From UBA4416 sp943362175 (GTDB taxonomy: Bacteria > Bacteroidota > Bacteroidia > B-17B0 > Aurantibacillaceae), in contig CALRIU020000003.1 in the NCBI GenBank assembly GCA_943362175.1, forward strand, positions 297,514-361,513: a stretch of 64,000 bases of DNA. The letters run 5' to 3'. The position numbers were made by a program, and so were the translations under genes. The first letter of the stretch is position 1, and the number at the start of each line of letters is the position of its first letter. Positions 50,319-60,581 of the stretch are shown here, one piece after another. The notes under the pieces were generated by a model. That model saw nothing but the letters and a program-made list of their open reading frames with translations, did not search any database and was not told the DNA's origin.

Positions 50319-53300
50319 ATGATGAATCCCCTCGTCCGAAAATTTAAAGCGGTAGTATTGATACTCCTGACATTGTCAGTTCCAACTCATGTTCTGGCCC
50401 AACTGCCAATCGATTGCAATATTTTCTACCTCCACAACCCTCCGCAAATTATCAACTACGATCCGGTCACATCCACCTCTTCTCCCAATGCCATTGTATG
50501 CCCGGCCGGGAGTTTTGGCCTTGCCGTCAGCAACAATATTAATTCGGCCAGTCCGGCTTTAACATTTTACACCATTGTTGGCGGTCAATACTGGTATTAC
50601 AATGGCAGCAGCTGGACAAATACCGGGCACAACATCACAGATCCCAATGCCCTGAACCTATGCGGAGCCGGCCCCTATATTTACAATTTCGTTTCGTCCA
50701 CCAAATCTGTATACAGGTATGACGGTAGCGGGAATGATGTCCTTGTTATGACTGATCCAAGCTGGACAGGCGGCCCTCTTGACCTGATCGGCGACGATTA
50801 CGGGAATTTTTATTTGATGTATACGAATGTAGGTGCTAAAAAGCTGGTCAAATACAGCCCGACCGGTGTAGCGCTCTGCACCTATACGCTGGTGGGAATG
50901 CCTAACGAAATTGGCGGCGCCGGATATGCCATCGTCAACAACAATGTATACATCAAAGGATTGTCGGGCAACTGGCGCGGCACTATTACCGGCAATACCA
51001 TAAACATTATAAGTACTACAGCCTACCCTGTCTGCAGTGATTTTGCATCCTGCCCATTCCCCCAGCTCACCTCTTCTATATCCAGTGCCGGAAACCTGAC
51101 CTGCGCCGGCCCTTCATCCGTCACATTAACGGCTACGACCACGGTAACCGGGCCTGCCTATAGCTGGTCGGGGCCTGGCATCGTCAGCGGATCCACCTCT
51201 AACGTGGCGGTCATCAACGCTCCCGGAATATACACCCTCGTTGTAACAGGCACTTCAGGAGCATGCCCGGGCGCTTCTACATCAACGATTGCAATCTCTC
51301 AGACTGGAGCAGGCCCGGTGGTAAGTTCCGCAACAGCGGGCTCTGTAACCTGCGCCTCGAATACGGTAAACCTAAGTGTAAGTCCTTCGGGCATGAGCTA
51401 TACCTGGACTCCGCCGGTGAGCGGCTCTATTATCAGCGGCACCAATTCACAAAACGCCACCGGTGCGGGAGGCGGCACATACACCGTCGTTGTAAGGGAT
51501 CCGCTGGGAGGATGCAGCAGCTCTACAACCGTAGTTGTTCCTGATAACAGAACCAATCCGACGGTAACAGTGAGCCCACCCGCTATACTGACCTGTAATA
51601 TCCTAACCGTTTCTATTAACAGCTCTTCACCCAATAACTTAAACTATACATGGACAGGCCCCGGTATCGTTTCGGGGGGCAACTCCTCAAGCCCGGTCGT
51701 CAACCAGCCCGGTAATTATACATTAACGGCAAGCGACCAGCTAAACGGCTGCCCCACTTCTACCATCGTAAATGTGATACACGACATCACTCCTCCTACC
51801 GTAAGCGCGGCAAGCTCAAATAGCATTACCTGCTCCGTTGCCACCGCCAGTGTCATCCTGACCAATACCTTTTCGCCGGTAAGCTATAGCTGGAGCGGAA
51901 GCGGCATTGTCTCCGGCAACACGACTCCTACAATCACCGTCAACCAGGGCGGAACCTATCACTACACCGTAACGAATTTAAATAACGGCTGCACGGCAAG
52001 CGGCTCACAAACCGTAGTACAGAACAATACGGCTGTTACAGCAAGCTCCGCCGCAACAAATACCATTACATGCCTCACAAGCACTGTAAACATTATTGTA
52101 TCGGCAAGCAGTCCAAGCCTGAGCTATAACTGGTCGGGCGCAGGCATCCTTTCAGGAAACGGTACAGCTACCATCACCGTCAGCCAGAGCGGCACCTATA
52201 ACTATACCCTCACCAATACATCCAATGGATGTCTCACAACCGGCTCGCACACCGTCGTCCAAAACACAACGCCTCCGTCGGTAACCACAACTGTGAGCGG
52301 CACATTGACCTGTATAAATACGACCGCTACCATCATTGCTTCTCCATCTCCGGCAGGTTATACCTATAACTGGTCGCCTTTAGGAACGATGCCAGGCAAT
52401 ACCTCCGGAACACTTACCGTCAATCAACCGGGAACATACAATTACACGGTAACAGATACCGGCAATGGTTGTTCTTCATCAGGATCTGAAACGGTAAACC
52501 AGGATTTTACAGCTCCTGCACTCAGTCTTGCATCTTCATCTTACACCACTACCTGCGCCAATCCTACAGCCACCATAAGCGCCACAGCCACGCCATCAAC
52601 AAATGTCTCCTTCGCATGGCTATCTCCCGGCACAGGGGCATTGTCAGATGACACGATTGCAAATCCTATAGCCACAGGCAGCGGCATATTTACGATTACC
52701 GTTACCAACAAAACAACAGGCTGCAGCGCTGCGCAGGGAACGGTGGCCCTGACTCCCGACGCAAGCATTCCCACGGCAAGTCTCTCCGCCCATTCGCTTT
52801 CAATCACCTGTTACAACCCCACGCCAACCCTCACGGTTACAAGCTCTCCTGCTTCCGTTAGCTATAGCTGGAGCCCCGTCAGCGGTATTGTGGCAGGCAC
52901 CGAAACCACAGCCAATCCTTCATTCAGCCTGGCGGGAACTTACAGCGTAAGCGTGACCAATATCCTGACAGGATGTATAAATAATTCGGCTGCCAATACG
53001 GTGACGGTGGTTTTAAACACTACCTCTCCCGCAATCTCACTCAACGTTGCTACAAATCAGGCAACCATTACCTGTACAACTCCTTCTGTGACAGTAATCC
53101 CTACGATAACACCTGCAGGTAACCTTACCTATACCTGGACTTCCTCAACGGGAACAGGCATGGTAAACTCTCCTAACCAGGCCGCGGCTACCTTTACTGC
53201 TCCCGGCATCTATACTCTGTCGGTTACCAATACACTGACAGGCTGCCCGGCAGATCCGCTCAGCACGGCCGGCACCTTCACCGTTTACGAGAACACCACC

Positions 53301-54302
53301 GCCCCGGCCGCGTCTTTAGTGCCTACATCCAGCAACACGATCATCACCTGCAGCAAGTCCCTGGTAAGCTACTCGGTGAATGTGACGCCTGCCAACAATT
53401 CCTATCATTATTTCTGGATGAACAGCGGCAATGCCACTCCTTTTGCGACGATCTCGCTCCCGGGCACGTATACCGTTATTGTAACGAATACCGTGAATGG
53501 TTGCACAACACCTGCCACCGTTACGATAGAAGGGCAAACAACACCTCCGCAGGATGTAAGTGCCGGCAGTAATACAAACATCCCCTGCGGAAGCAACAGT
53601 ATTTTTTTAAACGGCACGACCACATCCGGCAATGTTACCTATAGCTGGTCGGGACCGTCGTCCAATTCCATTTTATCCGGAAGCAATACGGCCACGCCTT
53701 CGGTTCAGGAACCCGGCACTTATACACTGACAGTCACCAACAGTGCAAACGGCTGTTCATCGACCGCTACGGTAAATATCACACAGAATATTGTTATCGC
53801 TGCTTTTACAGCGAATCCTGTAAGCGGATTTTCTCCACTGGCTGTTAACTTCACTAACAACAGCCAGGGTGCTTCTTCGTACAGCTGGAACTTTGGTGAC
53901 GGCCAGGGCTCAACACTTCAGGATCCATCCCACACGTTTACAACCGGCGTCTATACTGTCATGCTTACAGCCTACTCAGGCTCGTGTACATCGACTGCGA
54001 CGTTAACGATCATTGTAGAAAAACCGTCGTTTATAGACATACCCAATGTATTCACGCCAAACAATGATAATATAAACGACCTGTTTACGATAAACGCTTA
54101 TGGTATCCGCGATATCTCGCTTGAAATTTTTAACCGCTGGGGACAAAAGCTATTTGAATACCAGGGCGTAAAAGCCGCATGGGACGGCTACGCGGTAAAT
54201 GGCGAACCTGTTCCCGACGGCACTTATTTCTTTTTTGTGAAAGCAACCGGTTACGATGAGAAAAAAATTGAAAAGCAAGGCACCGTCAATTTGTTCCGGT
54301 AA
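50319..54302 (+). CDS. Giant T9SS cell-surface protein, 11 Cys-containing Ig-like repeats
   Basis: 1327 aa from ATG 50319, with signal peptide NPLVRKFKAVVLILLTLSVP...LAQ. Residues about 25-250 form a repeat-rich head (YSPTGVALCTYTLVGMPNEI). From about 250 to 1155 are 11 tandem repeats of roughly 80 aa, each beginning with an ITC-type Cys, a central Y-X-W and an ending NGC Cys. One PKD domain follows (SYSWNFGDGQGS), then a CHU_C T9SS type B domain (IPNVFTPNNDNINDLF, IFNRWGQKLFEYQG, WDGYAVNGEPVPDGTYFFFV). Likely surface-attached adhesin or matrix protein. It follows a kinase/response-regulator pair. Confidence 0.9.
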   Translation: MMNPLVRKFKAVVLILLTLSVPTHVLAQLPIDCNIFYLHNPPQIINYDPVTSTSSPNAIVCPAGSFGLAVSNNINSASPALTFYTIVGGQYWYYNGSSWTNTGHNITDPNALNLCGAGPYIYNFVSSTKSVYRYDGSGNDVLVMTDPSWTGGPLDLIGDDYGNFYLMYTNVGAKKLVKYSPTGVALCTYTLVGMPNEIGGAGYAIVNNNVYIKGLSGNWRGTITGNTINIISTTAYPVCSDFASCPFPQLTSSISSAGNLTCAGPSSVTLTATTTVTGPAYSWSGPGIVSGSTSNVAVINAPGIYTLVVTGTSGACPGASTSTIAISQTGAGPVVSSATAGSVTCASNTVNLSVSPSGMSYTWTPPVSGSIISGTNSQNATGAGGGTYTVVVRDPLGGCSSSTTVVVPDNRTNPTVTVSPPAILTCNILTVSINSSSPNNLNYTWTGPGIVSGGNSSSPVVNQPGNYTLTASDQLNGCPTSTIVNVIHDITPPTVSAASSNSITCSVATASVILTNTFSPVSYSWSGSGIVSGNTTPTITVNQGGTYHYTVTNLNNGCTASGSQTVVQNNTAVTASSAATNTITCLTSTVNIIVSASSPSLSYNWSGAGILSGNGTATITVSQSGTYNYTLTNTSNGCLTTGSHTVVQNTTPPSVTTTVSGTLTCINTTATIIASPSPAGYTYNWSPLGTMPGNTSGTLTVNQPGTYNYTVTDTGNGCSSSGSETVNQDFTAPALSLASSSYTTTCANPTATISATATPSTNVSFAWLSPGTGALSDDTIANPIATGSGIFTITVTNKTTGCSAAQGTVALTPDASIPTASLSAHSLSITCYNPTPTLTVTSSPASVSYSWSPVSGIVAGTETTANPSFSLAGTYSVSVTNILTGCINNSAANTVTVVLNTTSPAISLNVATNQATITCTTPSVTVIPTITPAGNLTYTWTSSTGTGMVNSPNQAAATFTAPGIYTLSVTNTLTGCPADPLSTAGTFTVYENTTAPAASLVPTSSNTIITCSKSLVSYSVNVTPANNSYHYFWMNSGNATPFATISLPGTYTVIVTNTVNGCTTPATVTIEGQTTPPQDVSAGSNTNIPCGSNSIFLNGTTTSGNVTYSWSGPSSNSILSGSNTATPSVQEPGTYTLTVTNSANGCSSTATVNITQNIVIAAFTANPVSGFSPLAVNFTNNSQGASSYSWNFGDGQGSTLQDPSHTFTTGVYTVMLTAYSGSCTSTATLTIIVEKPSFIDIPNVFTPNNDNINDLFTINAYGIRDISLEIFNRWGQKLFEYQGVKAAWDGYAVNGEPVPDGTYFFFVKATGYDEKKIEKQGTVNLFR
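51066..53800 (+). repeat. Eleven Ig-like coding repeats
   Basis: Within the adhesin gene. Each repeat of about 240-260 bp encodes a strand with ITC, an aromatic YxWSG segment and a closing NGC, so two Cys that likely pair. Repeats differ in DNA sequence but conserve the frame, and the two-Cys spacing is regular, unlike CRISPR direct repeats. Confidence 0.85.
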
Positions 54303-54418
54303 TACCTGATGCAATATGTATGAATAGCTGTGAAAGGATACGCCGTGCCGGATCAAAGCCCCATAGCGGGCCCGGGAGCAGGCAGCAATCCTCTGCAATA
54401 TCAAAACTCCTGAAAAAC

Positions 54419-57400
54419 ATGATAGGTAAATACGTCCTGGTCTTAAAACGACCGGAGCCACTTCAAAACATCAGAAAAACCGCCGCTACCGCCATCCTTT
54501 TGTTATCGGTACATTTCCATGCGAATGCGCAGCTAACCGTGAATGCCGATAACAACGCCATGTACCTTGCTTCCCGCATGATCGGCAGCTGCAACACGGT
54601 GATCAGCGCATCGCTCAATGCAGGGCCTACCGCCACAGGCACGTTCACGTATTCCGGAACGAATGTGGGTATCGGCTCAGGCGTCTTGCTCACTACCGGA
54701 GATGCGACCGAAGTTTCTAACCCACAAGTATACGGATGCAGCAACACGAACGGCAATAACTATTCGGACCCGGATCTAACGGCGATCGTGGGAAATGCGA
54801 GGTTCGACGCCTGCATCCTCGAATTTGTTTTCCAGGTGAATGATCCCAATACCAAAACCATCACCTTCAACTCCATTTTTGGTTCCGAAGAATACCCGGT
54901 CTATGTTGGCTCCAGCTATAACGATGCCTTAAAAATATTCATTTCGGGGCCAAAGCCATGCGGGGGAAATTATGTGAAAGAAAACATTTCAAACGTTACC
55001 ATCAATACTTATAATGCCGGAAGCAACTCTTCACAGTTCGTCCCCAACTATACGCTCAACTACCAGGATATTGCCTGGGGCGGTTACACCACACGGATCT
55101 CCAACACATTCAGCGTGGTTCCCTGCCAGACTTACACCGTAAAAATTGCGATTGCCGATGCCGGAGATCCGGCGCTGGATTCGGGAGTGATGATTGAAGA
55201 TGCCATTTCTCCATGCCCGCCGGTTACATTTCCTACAGTCAGTGTGGCCGACACCTGCAACAAAGGCAGCGGGCAGCTAATCATCACAAAACCCAATAAT
55301 GATTGCCATCACATGTATGCCATCAACTGGGCATATCCCGGCGTGGTGAATACTTCCACGGTGATAACACCAGGCCCTAACGGCAGCAACGCCACGCTGA
55401 TATCCGGGCTTACTGCCGGCACCTACACAGCCAATATCCAGCTCACCATCCTTCCCTGCAACACCGTATATAATTATTCCTTAAGCGTAACCGTCAGCAA
55501 TATCGGGGTCGGCCCTACAGCCGTGTTTTCTTTTACCCCCGGCTGCCACCTCGCTCCCGTTGGCTTCACCGATCATAGTATCAGCCTATCGGCATCAGAC
55601 CCGATCACATCCTGGGACTGGGATTTTGACAATAACGGCACTAACGAGAGTACACTGCAACATCCGGCATATACGTACCCTACTGCCGGGACTTACCCGG
55701 CCCGGCTAACGGTCAGATCTCAATCAGGCTGCCGAAGCTCCGTTATCCATACACTAACGGTTAACGCCCTTCCTTCCGCCGTCTTTTCTATCTCCAATGC
55801 CTGTCTAAATATAGCCGTCACATTCAGCAATACATCTTCTGCTGTTCTGCCCGCTACGCTTTCGCTCTGCAACTGGAGCTTCGGTCCGGGAGCCAATCCA
55901 TCCGGAAGCAACCTGCTTTCACCAGTGAACCTGTCTTACAATGTGCCCGGGATTAAGACAATTACCTTACAGGTTACCAGCAGCCAATCCTGCACGGCCG
56001 TTACAACCCGAACGGTTGAGATCTATGCACCGCCAACGGCAAGCTTCAGCGCCAGCTCCGTTTGCCAGGGGGCAAGCACGCAGTTTACCGATAGTTCCAC
56101 ACCGGGCGGTTCGATAAATGCCTGGGCCTGGGATTTCACGAACGATGGCACCACCGATAATACAACAAGCGCTCCGGGTAATAGCTATAGCGCATCGGGA
56201 ACATATACGGCGGCTCTTCGTGTAACTGATGTTCACAATTGCAGGGACACTGTCCGACTGCCCGTTCAGGTATGGGGAAGAAGCGTTCCTGATTTCGCAC
56301 CGGGAAAAGTTTGTTATGGTACGGCAACGTCATTTACCAACTTAACCGACACACTCCTTAACGCCAATACAGGAAACCTCACGACTTACTCCTGGAATTT
56401 TGGCGATGGCTCTCCCGCGTCAACTCTTACAGGCCCTGTACATACCTATACGACAGGAGGAAACAGCAACGCGATCTATAATGCCACCTTAACGGCACTA
56501 ACCGTAAATAACTGCGTGGATGTGATTGTAAAACCGATCCATGTATATGCGGTGCCAACTGCTTCTTTCACCTCTGATTCGGTTTGCCTGAATTCAGCAT
56601 CTACCTTAACAGATGCCAGTAACGGTAACGGACATCCCCTGACTGCATTCAAATGGGATTTCCTGAGCGATGGGACCGTCGATGCGATGATTCCAAATCC
56701 CGGCTTTGTTTTCCCCTTTTACGGATTAAATACGGTGAGCTATACCGTATCGACAAACCCGGTTACCGGACTAACCTGCAGTAGTACGACAACAAGTCTT
56801 TCCGTGTTTATCCATCCCCTTCCTAGGCCTGATTTTACAGTTGCCAACCGCTGCATCAACGAGCAACCTGTTTCATTTGATGCATCGCCGACGCAGGTCG
56901 TCACAGGCAGTATTGCATCGTACCAGTGGGCGTACGGCAACGGGAGCCAGTCGCCTCAGTCTCCTGCCGCCATCACGACATATTCCTATGCTCTACCGGG
57001 CGTGTACAACGTCACCCTCACCGTTATGTCAAACAGGGGTTGTCAGGCAAGCATCCATAAACAAGCGGAAGTATATCCGAAACCAAAGACCGGCTTCCTG
57101 TATTCAAGGACCTGCCAGGGAGCAAGCATGAGTTTTACTGCCAGCCAGCTTGCCAATAGCGCCCCGGTGAGCAACTGGCTCTGGGATTTTAACAACACAT
57201 GGTCAACCATTGAGGCATCCGGCCAAAATCCCTCTTATACCTTTGCCGGTGCCGGAACGCAAACCGTTACGCTTATCACACAGTCGTTTCCCGGAGGATG
57301 CAAAGACACCCTGCAAAAAACCGTGTATGTCAATTACAATCCTGCACCATCGTTTTCGGTAGACCTGCCCGCCGGATGCCCGGAACACTGTGTCAAGTTT

Positions 57401-58165
57401 ACAGACATGACGACCGCACTGCCAGGGCCTGCAAAAATCAACGAATGGCGCTGGGCATTGGGCGATGGCACCAGTGTAACATACACCTCCGGCTCTTCGG
57501 TTTTCCATTGCTATCCCAATACCGGGAGCCAGGCCAAAACATTTACGATAGGCCTATGGGTGAAAACCGACAGCAGCTGTGTCACAAATATCAGCAAGCC
57601 CGATTATGTAACGGTATATCCCAAACCGGTTGCCGCGTATACAGCATCTCCTAACCCGGGAAACCTTGTCACGCCACTTGTTTATTTCACGAATCAATCG
57701 CAGGATGACACCAAATGGTGGTGGAATTTCGGGCAGGAACCAGGCAAGAGAGATTCAGTGAACCGGGATGCCCAACATCTTTATGACAGCTATTCCACCG
57801 GCACATACTATTCAAGTCTTATTGTGATGAACTCCTATGGCTGCTACGATACGGCCTATGCTGCCGTGAAGATCGATCCTGACTTTACATTCTATATTCC
57901 CAATGCGTTTACGCCAAATGATCAGAACAACCTGAACGATCTTTTCAGTGGATCCGGAATCGGGATTGTGGAATATGAGATGTGGATCTTCGACCGCTGG
58001 GGGGCAATGATCTACTATACAGAAGATATACGGAAAGGTTGGGATGGCCGCGTCAATGGCAAAACGGACCCGGCAAAACAGGATGTTTATGTATGGAAAG
58101 TGGATATAACAGATGTAACAGGTAAAAAACACAGCTTCGCCGGGCATGTGACCTTACTCCCATAA
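54419..58165 (+). CDS. Giant T9SS cell-surface protein with anchor-L and PKD domains
   Basis: 1248 aa from ATG 54419 (MIGKYVLVLKRPEPLQNIRK ... HANAQ, signal peptide). A choice-of-anchor L domain (GVLLTTGDATEVS, LEFVFQVNDPNTKTITFNSI, FGSEEYPVYVGSSYNDALKI) covers residues about 35-250. Nine PKD-like repeats follow (e.g. SWDWDFDNNGTNESTLQHPA), each with a Cys pair. The end is a CHU_C type B T9SS domain (IPNAFTPNDQNNLNDLF, IFDRWGAMIYYTED). Probably a surface adhesin with the preceding gene, 116 bp downstream of it. Ends before a long hairpin. Confidence 0.9.
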   Translation: MIGKYVLVLKRPEPLQNIRKTAATAILLLSVHFHANAQLTVNADNNAMYLASRMIGSCNTVISASLNAGPTATGTFTYSGTNVGIGSGVLLTTGDATEVSNPQVYGCSNTNGNNYSDPDLTAIVGNARFDACILEFVFQVNDPNTKTITFNSIFGSEEYPVYVGSSYNDALKIFISGPKPCGGNYVKENISNVTINTYNAGSNSSQFVPNYTLNYQDIAWGGYTTRISNTFSVVPCQTYTVKIAIADAGDPALDSGVMIEDAISPCPPVTFPTVSVADTCNKGSGQLIITKPNNDCHHMYAINWAYPGVVNTSTVITPGPNGSNATLISGLTAGTYTANIQLTILPCNTVYNYSLSVTVSNIGVGPTAVFSFTPGCHLAPVGFTDHSISLSASDPITSWDWDFDNNGTNESTLQHPAYTYPTAGTYPARLTVRSQSGCRSSVIHTLTVNALPSAVFSISNACLNIAVTFSNTSSAVLPATLSLCNWSFGPGANPSGSNLLSPVNLSYNVPGIKTITLQVTSSQSCTAVTTRTVEIYAPPTASFSASSVCQGASTQFTDSSTPGGSINAWAWDFTNDGTTDNTTSAPGNSYSASGTYTAALRVTDVHNCRDTVRLPVQVWGRSVPDFAPGKVCYGTATSFTNLTDTLLNANTGNLTTYSWNFGDGSPASTLTGPVHTYTTGGNSNAIYNATLTALTVNNCVDVIVKPIHVYAVPTASFTSDSVCLNSASTLTDASNGNGHPLTAFKWDFLSDGTVDAMIPNPGFVFPFYGLNTVSYTVSTNPVTGLTCSSTTTSLSVFIHPLPRPDFTVANRCINEQPVSFDASPTQVVTGSIASYQWAYGNGSQSPQSPAAITTYSYALPGVYNVTLTVMSNRGCQASIHKQAEVYPKPKTGFLYSRTCQGASMSFTASQLANSAPVSNWLWDFNNTWSTIEASGQNPSYTFAGAGTQTVTLITQSFPGGCKDTLQKTVYVNYNPAPSFSVDLPAGCPEHCVKFTDMTTALPGPAKINEWRWALGDGTSVTYTSGSSVFHCYPNTGSQAKTFTIGLWVKTDSSCVTNISKPDYVTVYPKPVAAYTASPNPGNLVTPLVYFTNQSQDDTKWWWNFGQEPGKRDSVNRDAQHLYDSYSTGTYYSSLIVMNSYGCYDTAYAAVKIDPDFTFYIPNAFTPNDQNNLNDLFSGSGIGIVEYEMWIFDRWGAMIYYTEDIRKGWDGRVNGKTDPAKQDVYVWKVDITDVTGKKHSFAGHVTLLP

Positions 58166-58183
58166 GAAGAGACCAGATCACCT

Positions 58184-58256
58184 ATACCTGTGATTTGACC
58201 CGTCGCCGTTTTCAAAGGGTTGGGGAACCTTTAATGCGACGGTCAATCCAGGTATA
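58184..58256. repeat. 73-nt multi-segment hairpin downstream of the adhesin
   Basis: Outer arms TATACCTG/CAGGTATA (58184-58191, 58249-58256), then TTGAC-C-CGTCGC / GCGACGGTCAA, then AAAGGGTT-GGGG-AACCTTT. About 26 base pairs with small bulges. Either a 3'-UTR RNA structure or a miniature element; no coding potential. Confidence 0.7.
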
Positions 58257-58258
58257 TC

Positions 58259-58292
58259 AAATGGAAATCCTAACCGGGTTTCCATTTTTTTT
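58259..58292 (+). terminator. Terminator of the adhesin gene
   Basis: AAATGGAAA / TTTCCATTT stem with an 11-base loop and nine T, 3 bp after the long hairpin. Confidence 0.85.
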
Positions 58293-58407
58293 TGAATAAG
58301 AGATAACTAAACCTTGCCATGCTTGTCATCGCTGCCGATCATCCATTGGAAGAAGTTTTGTATTCCAGGCTATAAAGGCACTGTAAATAAAACGTCCGCA
58401 AACAGTG

Positions 58408-59709
58408 TTAAAGCCTGATGCCGACAATCGTCACATCATCTACCTGCTCGAGGTCTCCTTTCCAGTTTGTGAACACATGCTCCAACGTGCGCTGCTGAGT
58501 AGCCAGCGGCATGCTGCCGGTAGCATGCAGTAAGGCTTCCAGCTGCCTGCGTTTGAATTTTTTGCCTTTGTCGCCTCCAAACTGATCAGCAAAGCCATCC
58601 GTCACCAGGTAAAAAATATCCCCTTTACCGATAGGGATTTCATGTGTCGGAAAAGGCGAAGGCGCATTGGTGAGGCCTATGGCCTGCTTATGGGCTTTCA
58701 CTTCACAAAGGGCATTATTCCTGAGGTACCAGAGGTTATTATTCGCGCCGCTCCAGGTAACCTTCCCGCTTACCGTATTAACGGCACACAGCGAAATATC
58801 CATTCCATCGTTGATCCCTTCCCCGCTTTTGGCCAGGCTTTCCAATACCAGTTCCCGGGCCTTGTCAAGAATGCTTCCGGGCACAGTCAGGCCAAACTCA
58901 TTGACACTACGGTACAAGGCATTGCTGCAAACCACCGAAAGCATCGCGCCGGGAACGCCATGCCCTGTACAATCGGCGGCGGCAATCAACAGGACATCTC
59001 CTTTTTTTTCAAACCAGTAAAAGTCGCCACTCACAATATCCCTCGGTTTGTACAGGATAAAAGAATCTTCAAAATGCGCCTTCACGAGGCTGAATGGCGG
59101 TAACACGGCATTCTGGATCCGCTGGGCGTAAGCAATGCTGTCTGTAATCTCCTGGTTCCTTTCATGCAATTGGGCCGTACGGTCTTTCACCCGGTGCTCC
59201 AGCTCATCATACACCTTGATGTTTTCCATGGTCACCGCCGTAACGTCTGCCAGTGATTGCAAAAGGCTTACCTCTTCCTTACTTGGCAGATGCTGACGTG
59301 CCCAATAATTACCAATAGCGCCAATGGGATCCGAGGTCCTGATCGGCACCATCGCCAGGCTTTTCACAAAGGTCGGCTTATAGGCTTCATGCGGAATACG
59401 CGGATCCTCAAAAATATCCTCTATCACCACCGGGCGACTGTTGAGCATGGCCCAGCCGCTGACACAGGTCTCAATAGGAAAACGGCTTCCCTTCCACAAA
59501 GGGCTGATCGCATCCTCATCGGCATAAAAACAGGCTTCTGCATTTCCTATCCTTTCCCGCAACACAAAGGTGGCGCCATCAGCACCCGTCAGCTCACGAG
59601 CCGTACGCCGCACAATAGCCATCACCGTATCGAGATTCTTTGCCAGGGAAAGCTCTTTCACTGCATCAACAAGGCGTTGCAGGTTTTCAGTATTTCTTAC
59701 ATGGTCCAT
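58408..59709 (-). CDS. GAF plus SpoIIE-type PP2C phosphatase
   Basis: 433 aa. Residues 20-165 are a GAF sensor (RRTARELTGADGATFVLRER, CVSGWAMLNSRPVVIEDIF). A coiled coil follows (ITDSIAYAQRIQNAVLPPFS), then the PP2C domain (YKPRDIVSGDFYW, AAADCTGHGVPGAMLSVVCS, LCAVNTVSGKVTWSGANNNL, LVTDGFADQFGG). The acidic metal ligands are present. It dephosphorylates serine of a partner (e.g. an anti-anti-sigma factor) in response to a ligand; the partner is not adjacent. Single-gene leftward unit. Confidence 0.92.
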   Translation of the reverse strand: MDHVRNTENLQRLVDAVKELSLAKNLDTVMAIVRRTARELTGADGATFVLRERIGNAEACFYADEDAISPLWKGSRFPIETCVSGWAMLNSRPVVIEDIFEDPRIPHEAYKPTFVKSLAMVPIRTSDPIGAIGNYWARQHLPSKEEVSLLQSLADVTAVTMENIKVYDELEHRVKDRTAQLHERNQEITDSIAYAQRIQNAVLPPFSLVKAHFEDSFILYKPRDIVSGDFYWFEKKGDVLLIAAADCTGHGVPGAMLSVVCSNALYRSVNEFGLTVPGSILDKARELVLESLAKSGEGINDGMDISLCAVNTVSGKVTWSGANNNLWYLRNNALCEVKAHKQAIGLTNAPSPFPTHEIPIGKGDIFYLVTDGFADQFGGDKGKKFKRRQLEALLHATGSMPLATQQRTLEHVFTNWKGDLEQVDDVTIVGIRL

Positions 59710-59979
59710 GAATGATCGGAGGAGTAAACATAAAATCCTGTCATAACCAGGACTATAAAAAAATTATGCTCTAAACGCAAAGCTATACATTTAAAACCGG
59801 CTGCACACGAGTAAAAACACGGGTTTTAAAACAGGCATTTTTACGTAGTGTTAATCCCTGACAAGCGAACTGCAGCGTGTACAGACGAACGCCATCATTT
59901 CAGCATTAATTTACACGGCAAATGAAAGCGCTTATAAATATTGAATATATTTATGGATACATTTAAAATCATACAAGCA

Positions 59980-60408
59980 ATGAAAACAGTCAATCCTTAT
60001 TTCTGCTTCAACGGCAATTGCGAAGAAGTTTTCAATTTTTACAAATCGGTATTTGGCGGGGAATTCAGCCAGTTTACACGTTTCGGTGATATGCCGATGC
60101 CCGGACAGGAAATGCCGGAAGAGACAAAAAAGCGCATCATGCACGTGGCTCTGCCAATCAGCAAAGAAACCATTTTAATGGGTAGTGATTCGAATCCCAT
60201 GATGGGCGATGTCAATTTCGGACAAAACATTTCCATATCCGTACAGACGGAAACCAAAGCGGAAGCTGACAGGATCTTCAACGGCCTTTCTGCAGGCGGC
60301 ACTGTGACTATGCCCATGGGCGATGCTCCCTGGGGCGCTTACTTCGGCATGTTCAATGATAAGTTTGGTATCAGCTGGCTTGTCAATCACGACTATGCGA
60401 AAAAATAA
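59980..60408 (+). CDS. VOC-superfamily protein, PhnB-like
   Basis: 142 aa from ATG 59980. MKTVNPYFCFNGNCEEVFNF, KSVFGGEFSQFTRFGDMP, KKRIMHVALPISKETILMGS and WGAYFGMFNDKFGISWLVNH follow the PhnB-like order, as in the second copy at 6229-6651. Ligand unknown. ATGs at 59953 and TTG 59941 would add 9-13 residues and are less typical of the family. It ends with a terminator at 60425-60458. Confidence 0.85.
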   Translation: MKTVNPYFCFNGNCEEVFNFYKSVFGGEFSQFTRFGDMPMPGQEMPEETKKRIMHVALPISKETILMGSDSNPMMGDVNFGQNISISVQTETKAEADRIFNGLSAGGTVTMPMGDAPWGAYFGMFNDKFGISWLVNHDYAKK

Positions 60409-60424
60409 GATCAGCCTAATTCCT

Positions 60425-60458
60425 AAAAGCTGCTGCAATACCTTGCGGCGGCTTTTTT
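60425..60458 (+). terminator. Terminator of the VOC gene
   Basis: 14-bp stem AAAAGCTGCTGCAA / TTGCGGCGGCTTTT with two G-T pairs, 4-base loop TACC and trailing T, 16 bp after the VOC stop. Confidence 0.88.
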
Positions 60459-60581
60459 ATTTCCGCATAACTGTCCCTGGTTCCACCCCTGCATGCCGTT
60501 CTCAGGGTTTTTACCGCACATAATAGGGATTTCAGGTATTTCACAGGTAGCCTCCCGCGTGTACATTTACGAATAAAAAGT

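Noticed and set aside
53316..53632. Small leftward frames in adhesin 1
   Set aside because: Antisense reading of Ser/Thr codons; no start context or relation to a family.
51066..53800. CRISPR-like repeat array
   Set aside because: Repeats are coding, about 80 codons long and diverged; no short identical repeats with spacers.
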